Below, in pieces: positions 16,301-24,648 of a stretch of DNA of 64,000 bases. This stretch comes from Gammaproteobacteria bacterium (lineage in GTDB: Bacteria > Pseudomonadota > Gammaproteobacteria > JAABTG01), in contig JAXHLS010000002.1 of the NCBI GenBank assembly GCA_034522055.1, positions 868,001 through 932,000 of the forward strand, written 5' to 3'. The stretch's first letter is position 1. Each line of letters begins with the position of its first letter. The position numbers were made by a program, and so were the translations under genes. The notes under the pieces were generated by a model, which was given only the letters and a program-made list of their open reading frames with translations, had not been told where the DNA came from and did not search any database.

Positions 16301-18000
16301 TCACCGCCACCGCCCAGGACCAGGCTTTCAACTCCGCCACGGCGGCGGTGGACGTCCTGCTCGTACGTGATGTTACCCCGCCCATCATTGATGTGGGCAC
16401 GCACCGCTCAGGCGAGCACGTGCCCGACGGCGCGTTCGTGGTAACGGGCACGGTCAGGGACGATACCGGGCCCGCATCCATGGCCGCGGAGCTTCTGAAC
16501 GGAGACGGCCAGCTCATGGATGGGCGTGCCACGGAAGTAGCGGCAACCGGGGCCTGGGCCTATACCGCCTTCGCCGGGGCAGCCGGCGCCGCAGGGGATT
16601 TAACCCTGCGCCTCATCGCCACCGATACCGCCGGCAATACCACGGCCCGCGAGCTGGCCCTCCACACTAACCCGGCGGCGCGGCAACGGCGAGGCCTGCT
16701 CGACCGCATCGGCTTCGGCGCGACGCCCGCGGGCCTCGCCGAAGTCGAGCGTTTGGGCATCGCCGCTTACCTGGATAATCAACTGGACCCCGCCCGCATC
16801 GACGACACTACCTTCGAGGCTTGGCGAGCAACCCAAACCTTCGAGCACCCTGCCGATCACCTGCTGGCCCACGCCCTCCACAGTCGCCGCCAGTTGCGCG
16901 AGGTGATGACGTGGTTTTGGGACAACCACTTCAATACCGCCCTCCAGGGCCATGGCCATCCCCAGTGGGAGATTGCCGAGAACGACGCCTTCCGCGCCAA
17001 CGCCCTCGGCCGGTTCCGGGATCTGCTGGAGGTGAGTGCGCGCAGCCCGGCGATGCTCCGTTTCCTCGACGGCGTTGCCAACCGCGCCCGCAAACCCAAT
17101 GAGAACTACGCCCGAGAACTGCTGGAGTTGCATACCCTCGGCCTGGATGGCGGCTACACCGAGGCCGACGTGGCGGCGGTGGCCCGGGCATTCACCGGCT
17201 GGACCATCGACGACGATGCGTTCCACTTTAACGACGACATCCATGACACGGGCCCAAAGACCGTGCTGGGCACCCATCTGGCAGCGGGTCGCGGCATGGA
17301 GGATGGCGAGCAGGTGCTCGACATCCTGGCAGCCCACCCGGCGACGGCGGACCATATCTGCGGCAAGCTGCTCGTCCTGTTGCTGGGCAGGGCCGATGAT
17401 GCCGCCCTGCACGCCGACTGTGTCGCCGCCTTCATGGCCGGCGTGAATGCCCCCGACCAGATGGCCCGGGTGGTGGGCGTGATCGTACGCTCACCGGCCA
17501 TGTTGGCGGCCGCTCAGGAGCGCTCGAGTGTGCGCACGCCGCTGGAGTATGTCCTTGCGGCACTGCGGGTGCTGGGGCCCGCCCCCGAGGCGACCATGCC
17601 GCGCTGGTGGTTGCATAAACTCGGAATGCCCTTGTTCCACAACCCCATCCCCACCGGCTACCCCGAGGCGGGCGAGCATTGGGTCTCCACCCACGGCCTG
17701 CGGGCGCGGTTGAGTTTCCTCGACCGCGTGGCCTCGGACCGCGGCCCATTCCAGGGCGCCATTGCCGATCCTGGACCCGAACTCCAGTGGGAAGGCATCA
17801 CTACTACGGACGGTATCGTGGGCACCGTGCTCGCCTGGGTCCACGGGCCCGACTTCACCCGCGCCGACTGGGAACTGGGACGGGCCATCCTCACCAACGA
17901 CGGCGCCCGCCCCTTCGAACCGAGCGGACCCCAGGCAGGGCGCCGGCTGCGGGAACTGCTCCTCGTCGCCCTGGCGCTACCCGCCTTTCATTTCCAATAG
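13333..18000 (+). CDS. Large exported DUF1800 protein with N-terminal tandem repeats
   Basis: This 1,555-residue protein has a signal peptide (hydrophobic core near residues 20-36), two complete 346-residue repeats (residues 40-385 and 386-731) and part of a third (732-815), each starting LTVRLIDHVSG. Each repeat is itself made of about four beta-sandwich-like units resembling carboxypeptidase-regulatory or Ig-like folds (VELVNGVSGAGL, VVLENGANGQ). Two more Ig-like modules follow (about 910-1110). The C-terminal DUF1800 domain (about 1117-1555) opens RQRRGLLDRIGFGA and includes ENYARELLELHTLG. DUF1800 proteins pair with DUF1501 proteins, as here; their role is unclear, probably at the cell surface. 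The start has AGGAG 8 bases upstream. Confidence 0.85.
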   Translation: MSARQCAGSRGQVCPKARMPYLLALLILFLLPPAAAAGQLTVRLIDHVSGAGLAGVRVAAHEQLPDGSLVWAAARDTDGEGKARFDLAGLGEGRTYVLKARPHAHWLTSAPITETGWHGWRVGRLAVQVLDGRTGAPLAGLALTLRERGVDGRYPHVMNVETDGAGWLRLDPDILGEVPLVLRALSPTDGEWKYSAPYWGGGEKRFVVGNMPLEVELVNGVSGAGLSDEWVELYRRRDDGRLSLQDRRRTDAAGRVDFDVDGLGAGTEYVVRAEPYGRRLTSGDIGVAGVHRLEAGRLEVVLENGANGQPYRWKDVRVLEVQPDGSRRGVRQVRTDGDGVVRLDPPALGSRPYVLQAASPSDGSWKLSEPYEGPGRFRFVVGNAALTVRLIDHVSGTGLAGVRVAAHEQLPDGSLVWAAARDTDGEGKARFDLAGLGEGRTYVLKARPHAHWLTSAPITETGWHGWRVGRLAVQVLDGRTGAPLAGLALTLRERGVDGRYPHVMNVETDGAGWLRLDPDVLGEVPLVLRALSPTDGEWKYSAPYWGGGEKRFVVGNMPLEVELVNGVSGAGLSDEWVELYRRRDDGRLSLQDRRRTDAAGRVDFDVDGLGAGTEYVVRAEPYGRRLTSGDIGVAGVHRLEAGRLEVVLENGANGQPYRWKDVRVLEVQPDGSRRSVRQVRTDGDGVVRLDPPALGSRPYVLQAASPSDGSWKLSEPYEGPGRFRFVVGNAALTVRLIDHVSGAGLARVRVAAHEQLPDGSLVWAAARDTDGEGKARFDLAGLGEGRTYVLKARPHAHWLTSAPITETGWHGWRVGTVPVSLVDSTTGQPLAGIEVVALQKAADGTLARVKAAATDAHGEVRLDLPELGNGKVYVLKAIDPYGDGANHFGPLVRHRGPVTVATDPDDPHRPDQEPPQLLIAAPAPAAAVGDHGFVVEGMVTDNERVRSVSLVLTDGGGLLRVLPAELDRHRGTWRAAIGPVTVATPTQLTITATAQDQAFNSATAAVDVLLVRDVTPPIIDVGTHRSGEHVPDGAFVVTGTVRDDTGPASMAAELLNGDGQLMDGRATEVAATGAWAYTAFAGAAGAAGDLTLRLIATDTAGNTTARELALHTNPAARQRRGLLDRIGFGATPAGLAEVERLGIAAYLDNQLDPARIDDTTFEAWRATQTFEHPADHLLAHALHSRRQLREVMTWFWDNHFNTALQGHGHPQWEIAENDAFRANALGRFRDLLEVSARSPAMLRFLDGVANRARKPNENYARELLELHTLGLDGGYTEADVAAVARAFTGWTIDDDAFHFNDDIHDTGPKTVLGTHLAAGRGMEDGEQVLDILAAHPATADHICGKLLVLLLGRADDAALHADCVAAFMAGVNAPDQMARVVGVIVRSPAMLAAAQERSSVRTPLEYVLAALRVLGPAPEATMPRWWLHKLGMPLFHNPIPTGYPEAGEHWVSTHGLRARLSFLDRVASDRGPFQGAIADPGPELQWEGITTTDGIVGTVLAWVHGPDFTRADWELGRAILTNDGARPFEPSGPQAGRRLRELLLVALALPAFHFQ
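13450..15776 (+). repeat. 1,038-bp near-identical tandem repeat inside the DUF1800 gene
   Basis: Copies start at 13450, 14488 and 15526, exactly 1,038 bp apart (346 codons). The third breaks off near 15776, after GGCTGGCGGGTGGG. Copies differ at only a few bases, for example ATC/GTC near 13852/14890 and GGTGCG/GGTACG in the LIDHVSG segment. Such identity at DNA level points to recent unequal crossing-over or gene conversion. Short-read assemblies could misestimate the copy number here. Confidence 0.95.
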
Positions 18001-18010
18001 GAGCCGCCAC

Positions 18011-19219
18011 ATGCACAGAAGAACCCTCCTGCGCGGCTTGGGCACAGGCCTGGTGGCAGCCCTGGCGCCCGCCGCCGGCATGCGCCTGGCCTGGGGCAGT
18101 CCTGCCACCCGCAACGGCCGCGCCCTGGTGGTGGTCTTCCTGCGCGGGGGCTGTGACGGCCTCAACATGGTGGTGCCCTATGGCGAGGATGCCTACCACA
18201 ACGCCCGCCCCACCCTGCGCATCGCCCCGCCCAGCCCTGGCGATCCCGCCTCGGCGCTGGACATCGACGGCTTCTTCGGCCTCCACCCGGCGCTGCAGCC
18301 GCTGCACCGGCACTATCAGGAAGGACAGGTGGCCCTGTTGCCCACCGTGCACCTGCCCGGAGGCGCGCTGTCCCATTTCGAGAGTCAGGCCGATATGGAG
18401 TATGGCGGCGGCGGCGAAGGCTGGCTGGGCCGCTACCTGGCGACCACGCCTGTGGCGACGGCCGCCCTGGCCTTGGCGCCGGCGCCCCCCCTATCCCTGC
18501 GTGGCCCGCGACCCGTGGCCGCCTACGCGGATCCCTTCGACCTGACCCTGGCCGCCAACGAGGCCAAAGACACGTTGCTCCAGCGGGTGCTCGAGGAGGC
18601 CTACCCGGACGGCGACATCCCCGGCCATCGTCATGCCCCCTGGTACGAGGCCGCCACGGTACTGCTCGCGGACCGCAATCGTGCCCGCGCCCCTGCGCCG
18701 GTAGCCGGCGCCTATCCGGCGGGCCCCTTCGGAGTCGGCCTGTCGGGTGCCGCCGAACTGCTGCTGACGGATCCCGACCTCGCCGTCATCACCCTGGATC
18801 TCGGGGGCTGGGACACCCACCGCCACCAGGGGGGCGACGAAGGAACCCAGGCGCGCCGGATGGCAGTCCTGGCAACGGGTCTGGACGCCTTCCTCGCCCA
18901 TCTGGGCCCGCGCCGCAACGATGTGGCCGTGCTGGTTCAAACCGAGTTCGGACGTACCGTGGAGGAAAACGCCAGCGGCGGTACCGATCACGGCCGCGCC
19001 GCCACCTGGATGGTGGTGGGGGGCGGCGTGCGTGGTGGCCTCTACCTCAACAGCGGCTGGCCGGGGCTCGACCCGGCTTACCTGGAGGGCGGCCGCTACC
19101 TGGCCGGCACCATCGACTACCGTGACGTCTACGGGGAATTGCTGGCCGCCCACCTCGGCGCCACCGGCCTCGACGCCATCCTACCCGGCCATATCGTCAC
19201 CCCCCTGGGGCTGTTATGA
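18011..19219 (+). CDS. DUF1501 family exported protein
   Basis: The 402-residue protein starts with a Tat-like signal (HRRTLLRGLG followed by a hydrophobic segment ending AWG) and has the DUF1501 hallmarks FLRGGCDGLNMVVPY, FFGLHPALQPL, LGGWDTH and TEFGRT. The fold is related to alkaline phosphatase and sulfatase enzymes, but no activity is established for the family. The gene is 10 bp downstream of the DUF1800 gene, with AGGAG overlapping the latter's stop region, so the two form an operon. The two proteins are probably exported together, DUF1501 through the Tat system. Confidence 0.9.
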   Translation: MHRRTLLRGLGTGLVAALAPAAGMRLAWGSPATRNGRALVVVFLRGGCDGLNMVVPYGEDAYHNARPTLRIAPPSPGDPASALDIDGFFGLHPALQPLHRHYQEGQVALLPTVHLPGGALSHFESQADMEYGGGGEGWLGRYLATTPVATAALALAPAPPLSLRGPRPVAAYADPFDLTLAANEAKDTLLQRVLEEAYPDGDIPGHRHAPWYEAATVLLADRNRARAPAPVAGAYPAGPFGVGLSGAAELLLTDPDLAVITLDLGGWDTHRHQGGDEGTQARRMAVLATGLDAFLAHLGPRRNDVAVLVQTEFGRTVEENASGGTDHGRAATWMVVGGGVRGGLYLNSGWPGLDPAYLEGGRYLAGTIDYRDVYGELLAAHLGATGLDAILPGHIVTPLGLL

Positions 19220-19870
19220 GCCACCCGATGCCCACCAAAACATACGCATCCCTTGGGACCTGACTTCCGGACGAAACACTACCCGTTCCATAGACACAAG
19301 GTCTTGCTTCCTCCCGACGTCCCGGCCTCGCTTCATGCACCCATGCCGGGTTGGACCCGCGACCTTCCGCACCCAAGATCTTTTTGGTTCGTCCGCAGAA
19401 TCTGTGGGTAAATGTTGCCCCTACGGCGAACGCCAAGTAGATGATGTCCATGGACAAATAGTAGCGGCGCGGCGCACCTTCGGGTTGGTTTTTCCGCAAC
19501 GAACCATAGGTTCTCGCCAAGACAAGGGATAGGGGGAGATGACGGAAGACGCGATGGGGAGGCCGATGGTTGATACTACGGTGCAAATTCATTAACTCGT
19601 CGGGGTTCGCAAGCTCACCCAACTATAGGCCCCGCCTGTCGGGCTGAAGCCCGACCTACACAGCACCCCCACCGCCCATTCCTTTGGCACGAATGTCGGG
19701 ATTCATCCCGACATTCAACCCCCGCGCATACCGCGTGCCGGGTCGGTACCACCCGCCAGCGTGGGGTGTCGGGCTGAAGCCCGACCTACAACCCGACCTA
19801 CAACCCGATTTCCTTGGTCTCAGCGAGAGAATATTCTTCTTTCTACACCCACGAATTCTGCTGACGAACC
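19220..19870. repeat. Gene-free stretch with three further REP-like palindromes
   Basis: Bases 19220-19620 show no convincing gene on either strand; a 141-codon minus-strand frame there has no recognisable motif. Three palindromes of the GTCGGG-N6-CCCGAC type lie at 19638-19655 (CTGAAG form), 19695-19712 (ATTCAT form) and 19768-19785 (CTGAAG form). They mirror the three units upstream of the DUF1800/DUF1501 operon, with ACAGCACCC also shared next to some copies. Confidence 0.8.
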
Positions 19871-20116
19871 CTGATTTATAGGGAAATGTATCGCGCAGGG
19901 TGGGCGCAGTGCGCCGGGGGTGGCGCTGATCGGGGCGGTGGTCGTGGCCGGCGAGGCCTCTTCGTCCATGTCTTCGGTCCCTGCGACGTGCGATGGGTGG
20001 TCATTCTCTCGCCATTTCTGCGCAAAATCCAATGTCCGGACGAGCGTGACCGCTGCCGCGCTGCGGGGCCGTCCCCCCTCGGTCAAGACAGCGAGTCTTT
20101 ATCCTGTTCTACGGAC
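19871..20116. repeat. Left part of the ~0.67-kb repeat shared with 29.03 kb
   Basis: From about 19871 the sequence is almost identical to 29030 onwards. This first part has open frames on both strands, but none resembles a known protein and the two copies differ by substitutions that do not favour any frame. It continues into the IS91-like and RAYT-like fragments annotated next. Confidence 0.75.
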
Positions 20117-20228
20117 TTAGTGTCGCGTGTCGGGCGGCCTCCAGGATGCACGACGGGGCGCAATCTGCGCGATGATGTACAGCCGTCCGGTCCGGCACTG
20201 CGGGCAGGGATAGTCGACACCGTCGTGG
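20117..20228 (-). pseudogene. IS91-family transposase C-terminal fragment
   Basis: Read on the minus strand from about 20228, this frame gives VDYPCPQCRTGRL followed by YIIAQIAPRR and ends at TAA (20117-20119). A CPxC-TGRL block followed by a basic tail is typical of the extreme C-terminus of IS91-like transposases. Only about 37 codons remain. It is in a different frame from the RAYT fragment to its right, so the two were fused by deletion or insertion. Confidence 0.55.
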
Positions 20229-20284
20229 TGCGCAGCGGCATCGCCTGTGTTGGGCGGGGATGGCTGGCCAGCGCCTCACTCCTG

Positions 20285-20502
20285 ATGCCGTGACTGAACT
20301 CCGCCATCACCAGGACGTGGACGTTATTGGTCATCCAAACATACGCATGAATGGCCAGACCGTGCCTGGCGGCCGCCGCCACCAGCGCGTCCCGGAAAAA
20401 CCGGTAGTCCGCATCCGCCGCACAAATCACCTGGCGGTTGTTCCCCCGCTGAATAATGTGCTGCGGCTGACCGGGAATCACGTAGCGGGCAAGACGGGCC
20501 AT
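20285..20502 (-). pseudogene. Truncated REP-associated tyrosine transposase (RAYT/Y1_Tnp), copy 1
   Basis: The frame starts MARLARYVIPGQPQHIIQRG and continues with NNRQVI and AIHAYVWMT, which is the N-terminus of the Y1 transposase family. The expected HUH motif (HVH, usually in TNHVHLL) reads TNNVHVLV, so the first His is Asn. After about residue 70 the similarity ends, and the catalytic tyrosine region is missing. It cannot be active. A second copy lies at 29449-29658. Confidence 0.85.
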
Positions 20503-20754
20503 GGGTGGCTCTCACCTGAAGACTTGGTGCTGAAGCCAAGCACAATATCGTGTCTGACCCCATTAGGCGTGACCCCATTAGGCGCATCTGTCCGCGGATT
20601 CAACCGGCCGCCCGTGCCATCGGCCCGCCCGCAGCCCGGGATGGGTCCCGGCATTCAATCGTTGAGGCCGTGGCTCCTCGCAGCGCCGGTACGCGCCGCC
20701 CTGGATGCCGGGTCGGGCCCGGCATGACGAAGAAAGGCGGATGCCAATAGGCAA
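20503..20754. repeat. RAYT element end with GACCCCATTAGGCG-type module
   Basis: Right of the transposase fragment the sequence holds GGGTGGCTCTCACCTGAAGA and then, at 20541-20585, a module CACAATATCGTGTCTGACCC followed by two copies of CCATTAGGCG. Variants of this module recur at 25.33, 27.89, 29.70 and 30.15 kb. The rest, up to the DUF1028 gene, holds no gene I can support. Confidence 0.65.
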
Positions 20755-21636
20755 TCAAGGCGCTTCACTTTGTGCCCCTGCCACACCGTGTTTGCGGCGG
20801 ATGTCCTCCAACACTTCCCGGTCGATGAGGCCGTCGTCGCGAATGCGTTCGTCGTAGTTCTCCCAGCCCATGAAGTCGTGCAGGGCCCGGCGCATGAGCG
20901 GGCCGCACTCCCCGTCCATCGCGCCCCGGTAGAACCCGCGCTCCCGCAACAGGGCCTGGAGTTCCCGGGCCGTTGCTCCGGCAACGGGCACCAGGTCATC
21001 GGGATGGCTGCGGAAGTAGGTCAGGCGGTGGATGGCATAGAGGCGCTCGAGTTCGGCGATGGGCGTGGGGTGGTCGTACACGGAAATGGGCACCAGGCGA
21101 TCGTCATGGCCCCCGTAACCGCCCCCGGCCCGCACCACCAGCAGGCCCGCGGACTGCTGGCCGCGCACCTCCCCCCCCGCGCCTTGGCCCGCGGCCAGGG
21201 CCGCCAGCAGGCGCTCGGCCAGGGGGCCGCGTGTGCCGGCGAAGGTCTCGGCCATGGCCTCCACCACCGCCGGGCCGGCGAGCACGTTGCCCTGGGCGGT
21301 GAAGTGCTCCCCCTGGAGCGCGCCGCACCAGGGAAAGCACTCCGCCCCGGTGTAGGCCGCGCTGCGTCCGCGGGCGTCCACGATGCCCACCTGGCGCACG
21401 GCCCGCTCGGGGTCGCCCCCCACCAGGATGTCCAGGGCCTGCTCGGGGCTCGCCCCCTGCTCCAGCAGGGCCAGACCGCGATGGCCGAAGCCCGGGTTCA
21501 GGTAGGCCTGGGAGGCGATGGCCCCCACCCCGGCCCGGGCGAACGGGATGGTCACCCCGGCGTTGGGGAACTTGGACTGCACGGCCACGCCCAGGTCCCC
21601 ACTGTCCAGATCGAAGGCGACGATGGAATAGGTCAT
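20755..21636 (-). CDS. DUF1028 family protein with C-terminal peptidoglycan-binding-like segment
   Basis: This 293-residue protein begins TYSIVAFD and has SKFPNAGV, GAIASQAYLNPGFG and YTGAECFPWCG, the DUF1028 signature; the domain resembles Ntn-hydrolases such as plant asparaginase-like enzymes. After about residue 215 a second segment with LQALLRERGFYRG and LHDFMGWENY looks like a small putative peptidoglycan-binding repeat, a known DUF1028 architecture. No signal peptide is apparent. The substrate is unknown. It stands alone on the minus strand at the start of the accessory region. Confidence 0.8.
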   Translation of the reverse strand: MTYSIVAFDLDSGDLGVAVQSKFPNAGVTIPFARAGVGAIASQAYLNPGFGHRGLALLEQGASPEQALDILVGGDPERAVRQVGIVDARGRSAAYTGAECFPWCGALQGEHFTAQGNVLAGPAVVEAMAETFAGTRGPLAERLLAALAAGQGAGGEVRGQQSAGLLVVRAGGGYGGHDDRLVPISVYDHPTPIAELERLYAIHRLTYFRSHPDDLVPVAGATARELQALLRERGFYRGAMDGECGPLMRRALHDFMGWENYDERIRDDGLIDREVLEDIRRKHGVAGAQSEAP

Positions 21637-21729
21637 GGGCGATACACCCCGAGGGAGACGGGCGCCGGCCTCATTGGCCCCCTGCCGGACGAGACTTTAA
21701 CACCCTCGATTCCGTGCGCCATTTCCTCT

Positions 21730-21930
21730 CTAGAACGGGATTGGATCATCATCGTCATATGGCGCGATATCCCTGGCCAAGTTAAGAAACACCCCGAGTG
21801 ACTCGCACAGATTTTTTACTGTTTCGCTATGCGTCAGTTTTTCCTCCGGCGTCTTGGCCTTTGCCATTGCCCTCAGAGCGGCTTCGATTTCCTTTGAAAT
21901 TCCGTCCATTATTTTCTCAGGATCCATCAT
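21730..21930 (-). CDS. Small acidic hypothetical protein
   Basis: This 66-residue protein starts at one of two adjacent ATGs (21930 or 21927) behind a strong TTGGAGGA site and ends in an acidic tail (YDDDDPIPF). It is predicted helical, with segments KIMDGISKEIEAALRAMAKA and ETVKNLCESLGVFLNLA. I do not recognise the family. A longer frame to 22026 overlaps higA and has no ribosome-binding site. It is oriented like HigBA and may share its transcript. Confidence 0.6.
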   Translation of the reverse strand: MMDPEKIMDGISKEIEAALRAMAKAKTPEEKLTHSETVKNLCESLGVFLNLARDIAPYDDDDPIPF

Positions 21931-22012
21931 TCCTCCAAGTATTTGGTTTTCACCGTTGTTGATTATGCAACGAAACGTTCTTCGCGCATCATTCGTAGTG
22001 ACTCCACAGGCT

Positions 22013-22300
22013 TTAGACCGCAACAAGCCTTTTTACCTTGAGTTCTTTGCGATGTCGTTCAGCACGCCAAAGCTCATACTGGGACTGCTGGTTCAGCCAG
22101 CTTTCTGCCGAGGTATCAAAGGCGATCGAAAGACGGATAGCCATTTCGGGACTAATGCCGGCCTTGCCGTTCAACACAGCGCTCAGAGTCTTGCGGCTGA
22201 CGCCCAACGCTTCTGCCGCTGCCGTTACAGAGAGGCCAAGGGGTTCCAAGCAAAGCTCTCGCAATACTTCACCAGGGTGGGGAGGGTTGTGCATCAACAT
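22013..22300 (-). CDS. higA: HigA-type antitoxin (XRE helix-turn-helix)
   Basis: This 95-residue protein has the HigA opening [13 protein letters not shown] and a helix-turn-helix segment ([20 protein letters not shown]) followed by the family's [17 protein letters not shown]. It neutralises HigB and represses the operon. The ATG at 22300 has GAGGTG at proper spacing and the toxin gene ends 10 bases upstream. A GTG at 22309 is also in frame. The order toxin first, antitoxin second is the normal higBA arrangement. Confidence 0.92.
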   Translation of the reverse strand: MLMHNPPHPGEVLRELCLEPLGLSVTAAAEALGVSRKTLSAVLNGKAGISPEMAIRLSIAFDTSAESWLNQQSQYELWRAERHRKELKVKRLVAV

Positions 22301-22310
22301 GAGCGGCACC

Positions 22311-22589
22311 TCAGTGGTAATCTTCGTAATTCACTATCACGGCATCCCCGTCCTCAAATCTGAACGTCACTCGCCAGTTACCGCCGACCGTCACGGACCA
22401 GATTCCGGCGCGATTCCCTGAGAGTTCGTGCAGCCGAAGTCCCGGCAAGTCCATATCTTTGGTGTCTGATGCTGCATTCAATCTACCGAGAATAAGCCGA
22501 AGCCTCTTTGCATGAGCGGCCCGAATCCCTGCGGTGCTGCCGGACTTGAAGAATTTGGCTAAGCCCTTGTGTTTGAAGCTTCGAATCAC
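22311..22589 (-). CDS. higB: HigB-type mRNA interferase toxin
   Basis: The 92-residue protein matches HigB/RelE toxins: [13 protein letters not shown] at the start, [14 protein letters not shown] in the middle and [22 protein letters not shown] at the end (split here: NWRVTFRF, then [11 protein letters not shown]). These ribosome-dependent RNases cut mRNA when the antitoxin is degraded. The start is a GTG at 22589, supported by family length. It is followed directly by higA. Confidence 0.92.
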   Translation of the reverse strand: MIRSFKHKGLAKFFKSGSTAGIRAAHAKRLRLILGRLNAASDTKDMDLPGLRLHELSGNRAGIWSVTVGGNWRVTFRFEDGDAVIVNYEDYH

Positions 22590-22933
22590 TCCTTGAGTGT
22601 GCCCCGTAACGTATCAGGTGTCAAAGCACATGACGTTTCGCCTGCACCGAAACGGGGCCACACAAAAGGGACCAGACACTCAGCTATCCGCTCATTTGCA
22701 GTACCAACAATGACCTGCAACCTACTGATCTGAGCATTAATGTTCGACTTCTCACGATCACTGGGAGTTACCCCGCTAAATAATGTGCCGCCGCTGGCCG
22801 GGAATGACGCAGCGAGCAGCACGGGCCACGGGTGGCTCCCATCGGACGACTTGGCGCCAGAAACCTAGCACAATTAGGATATCTGCAACCATTATATCGC
22901 TCTCAACCCACCTGTTAAGCCGGAATCGCTCTT
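22590..22933. repeat. Gene-free stretch with a third RAYT remnant
   Basis: Bases 22778-22880 resemble the end of the RAYT element (compare 20453-20550): AATAATGTGCCGCCGCTGGC, then GGGTGGCTC and CCTAGCACAAT, with many substitutions. A 78-codon minus-strand frame covering this is not supported. The higBA promoter should lie near 22600-22750. No further feature is evident. Confidence 0.6.
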
Positions 22934-24418
22934 ATGGACATAGGAAAGACGCTAACAAAAGTGGTGCTGAAATTCCGCGGTGGAAAACTAAAAAGCCTCG
23001 TCGTTCGCAAACTATCGCAGTTTTCTCAAGCCACCACCCGCAATGCCTTCAGGCAGTCCCGCAATCTGCGCCATCTCAGTATGGGCGGCGCCTTTGTGGG
23101 CATGGGCCTGATCCTGCTGTTGTCAGTCATCTACGACAAACTGAAGGCCAGAGCGCAACGCGCCTATTCCTTCGTCGACACCAATTACGACACGGCGGGA
23201 CGGGCCTGGAAACGGCAACCTGAAATTCAGGAGCGCATACTTAGGGACCGGTTCTGGCGCCCTTACGAGCTTGCTCTCAGCGCCAGGGATATCAAGCCCC
23301 CGTACGACGACCGGGAATCGTTTCTGCGCCTGGCCCGACACGCACTGGAGGCCGACCTGCCACTACTGGAAGACCACAACGCCGCAGGGCAGCCTTCCCG
23401 CATTCCTTTTCGTCAGGCGCAGAAACTGTTTGCGTCACCACCGTTCAGTACGCACAAGAATTCCGTCAACGACCTGCGGTTTTCATGGTACAGGGATATA
23501 CGGGACCGCCATCTTGGCCCCCGGCGATACCTGATGGACCTCACACAATCCTCTCCGTTCGAGAATTACCTGCTGATCGGTTTTCGCCGAGACATGGTCA
23601 CCATGATTTCCCGGGGACTGAAGAAGTCCGCCTCCGACGTGCGTCTTGAAGACGTACTGGGCACGTCCCGCCCCGATTTCATTGGCGAAGAATGCCAGGT
23701 GGATCGAGACAAGATTCGCGCATTTACCGCACGCAAGATCCTTCCACGCACTGGAAATCCAAGGGATGCCGTCTGGCGCGTGCTGGAGGACGGGCTGGGC
23801 AACGTCGTCAAGGAGATCGTACTGGCTGATCCCATGTATCTTACCGGCGAGTTTTTCATTGTGGATGAACAGGGCCAGTTTGCCTCTACGCGCGTCTTCG
23901 GTGGCATGATTTCGGAATTGACCGACCTGGTGGATAAATACGGCCCGGTCGAAAAAAAATGCCGGATCGACTTTGACGATCTCCACCATAGAGCCAATGA
24001 CGCACGGACTTTAACCGGCCGACTGTTGGAATTCCTCGCCACAAACGATCCCGACAAGGTCGTCGTGCAAGATCTTGGGGATTTACGTGCTGTACGTGTC
24101 GCTCTGCAGATTGATCTGTCTTTGCAGAAAAAGCTCTTGAATGACACCGAACCGCGCCAGTTGTTGGACAGCTTTTCCGATATACGCCAAAGGCAGGCCG
24201 ACTATGACAGGGCCCTTATCGAGTTGCGGGGCGTCTACGAAAGCTGCCTGGCTGATTTCGAGCTATACAACCTCTTTCTGGAGGAGAATTTCAGCCGTTA
24301 TTTCGCCGAATACCCTGAGGCAGACTACGATCCCTGGTGGGCAAAAGTCTTCCTCATCTTATCCCGACGCATTCGGCGCGCGTCGCGACGGTTTCGACAA
24401 AAGCTGCAGTTTCGTTAA
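22934..24418 (+). CDS. Large hypothetical protein with one membrane segment
   Basis: This 494-residue protein is not recognised. It has a basic N-terminus (residues 1-45), one likely transmembrane helix around 49-66 (GGAFVGMGLILLLSVIY), and a long charged, mostly helical region with blocks such as FRRDMVTMISRGLKK, ADPMYLTGEFFIVD and PWWAKVFLIL. The C-terminus is strongly basic (RRIRRASRRFRQK). It would sit in the inner membrane with the bulk in the cytoplasm or periplasm. GC content is lower than in flanking core genes. It is isolated between two toxin-antitoxin loci, so it is plausibly an accessory or defence-related gene, but no motif proves it. Confidence 0.75.
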   Translation: MDIGKTLTKVVLKFRGGKLKSLVVRKLSQFSQATTRNAFRQSRNLRHLSMGGAFVGMGLILLLSVIYDKLKARAQRAYSFVDTNYDTAGRAWKRQPEIQERILRDRFWRPYELALSARDIKPPYDDRESFLRLARHALEADLPLLEDHNAAGQPSRIPFRQAQKLFASPPFSTHKNSVNDLRFSWYRDIRDRHLGPRRYLMDLTQSSPFENYLLIGFRRDMVTMISRGLKKSASDVRLEDVLGTSRPDFIGEECQVDRDKIRAFTARKILPRTGNPRDAVWRVLEDGLGNVVKEIVLADPMYLTGEFFIVDEQGQFASTRVFGGMISELTDLVDKYGPVEKKCRIDFDDLHHRANDARTLTGRLLEFLATNDPDKVVVQDLGDLRAVRVALQIDLSLQKKLLNDTEPRQLLDSFSDIRQRQADYDRALIELRGVYESCLADFELYNLFLEENFSRYFAEYPEADYDPWWAKVFLILSRRIRRASRRFRQKLQFR

Positions 24419-24648
24419 CCATGGAGAAGATTGGTTAACCGACATAAAACGCGATATGGAAATCGAGCGCGCATTCCATGTCACCCGGCCAAGTCCTATG
24501 GTCTGGATGGCTCAGTCCCCTTTTTCTCGCGTCCCCTTTTTCTCGTCCCCTTTTTCTACCCTTATTCTGAAAAACTACCCCGTCTGAGCTTGTCCTTATC
24601 CATGACGCTAGCTAGACTAGACCAGACCTCACTTGCGGAGATTTTTAA
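24419..24648. other. Gap with CCCCTTTTTCTC tandem units
   Basis: Three copies of CCCCTTTTTCT spaced 10-17 bases apart lie at about 24518-24560. The stretch has no gene. The promoter for the Phd/VapC module is expected near its right end; GCGGAG at 24635-24640 is the ribosome-binding site for the GTG start at 24649. Confidence 0.6.

Noticed and set aside
13276-16404. A 1,042-codon minus-strand open frame opposite the DUF1800 repeats
   Set aside because: It repeats with the same 1,038-bp period and has no domain; it is the antisense image of the DUF1800 gene.
19197-19622. A 141-codon minus-strand frame in the gap after the DUF1501 gene
   Set aside because: No motif, no ribosome-binding site, and it runs into the 3' end of the neighbouring gene; coding is unsupported.
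22586-22822. A 78-codon minus-strand frame upstream of higB
   Set aside because: It overlaps a decayed RAYT end and has no motif; it is more likely the higBA promoter region.
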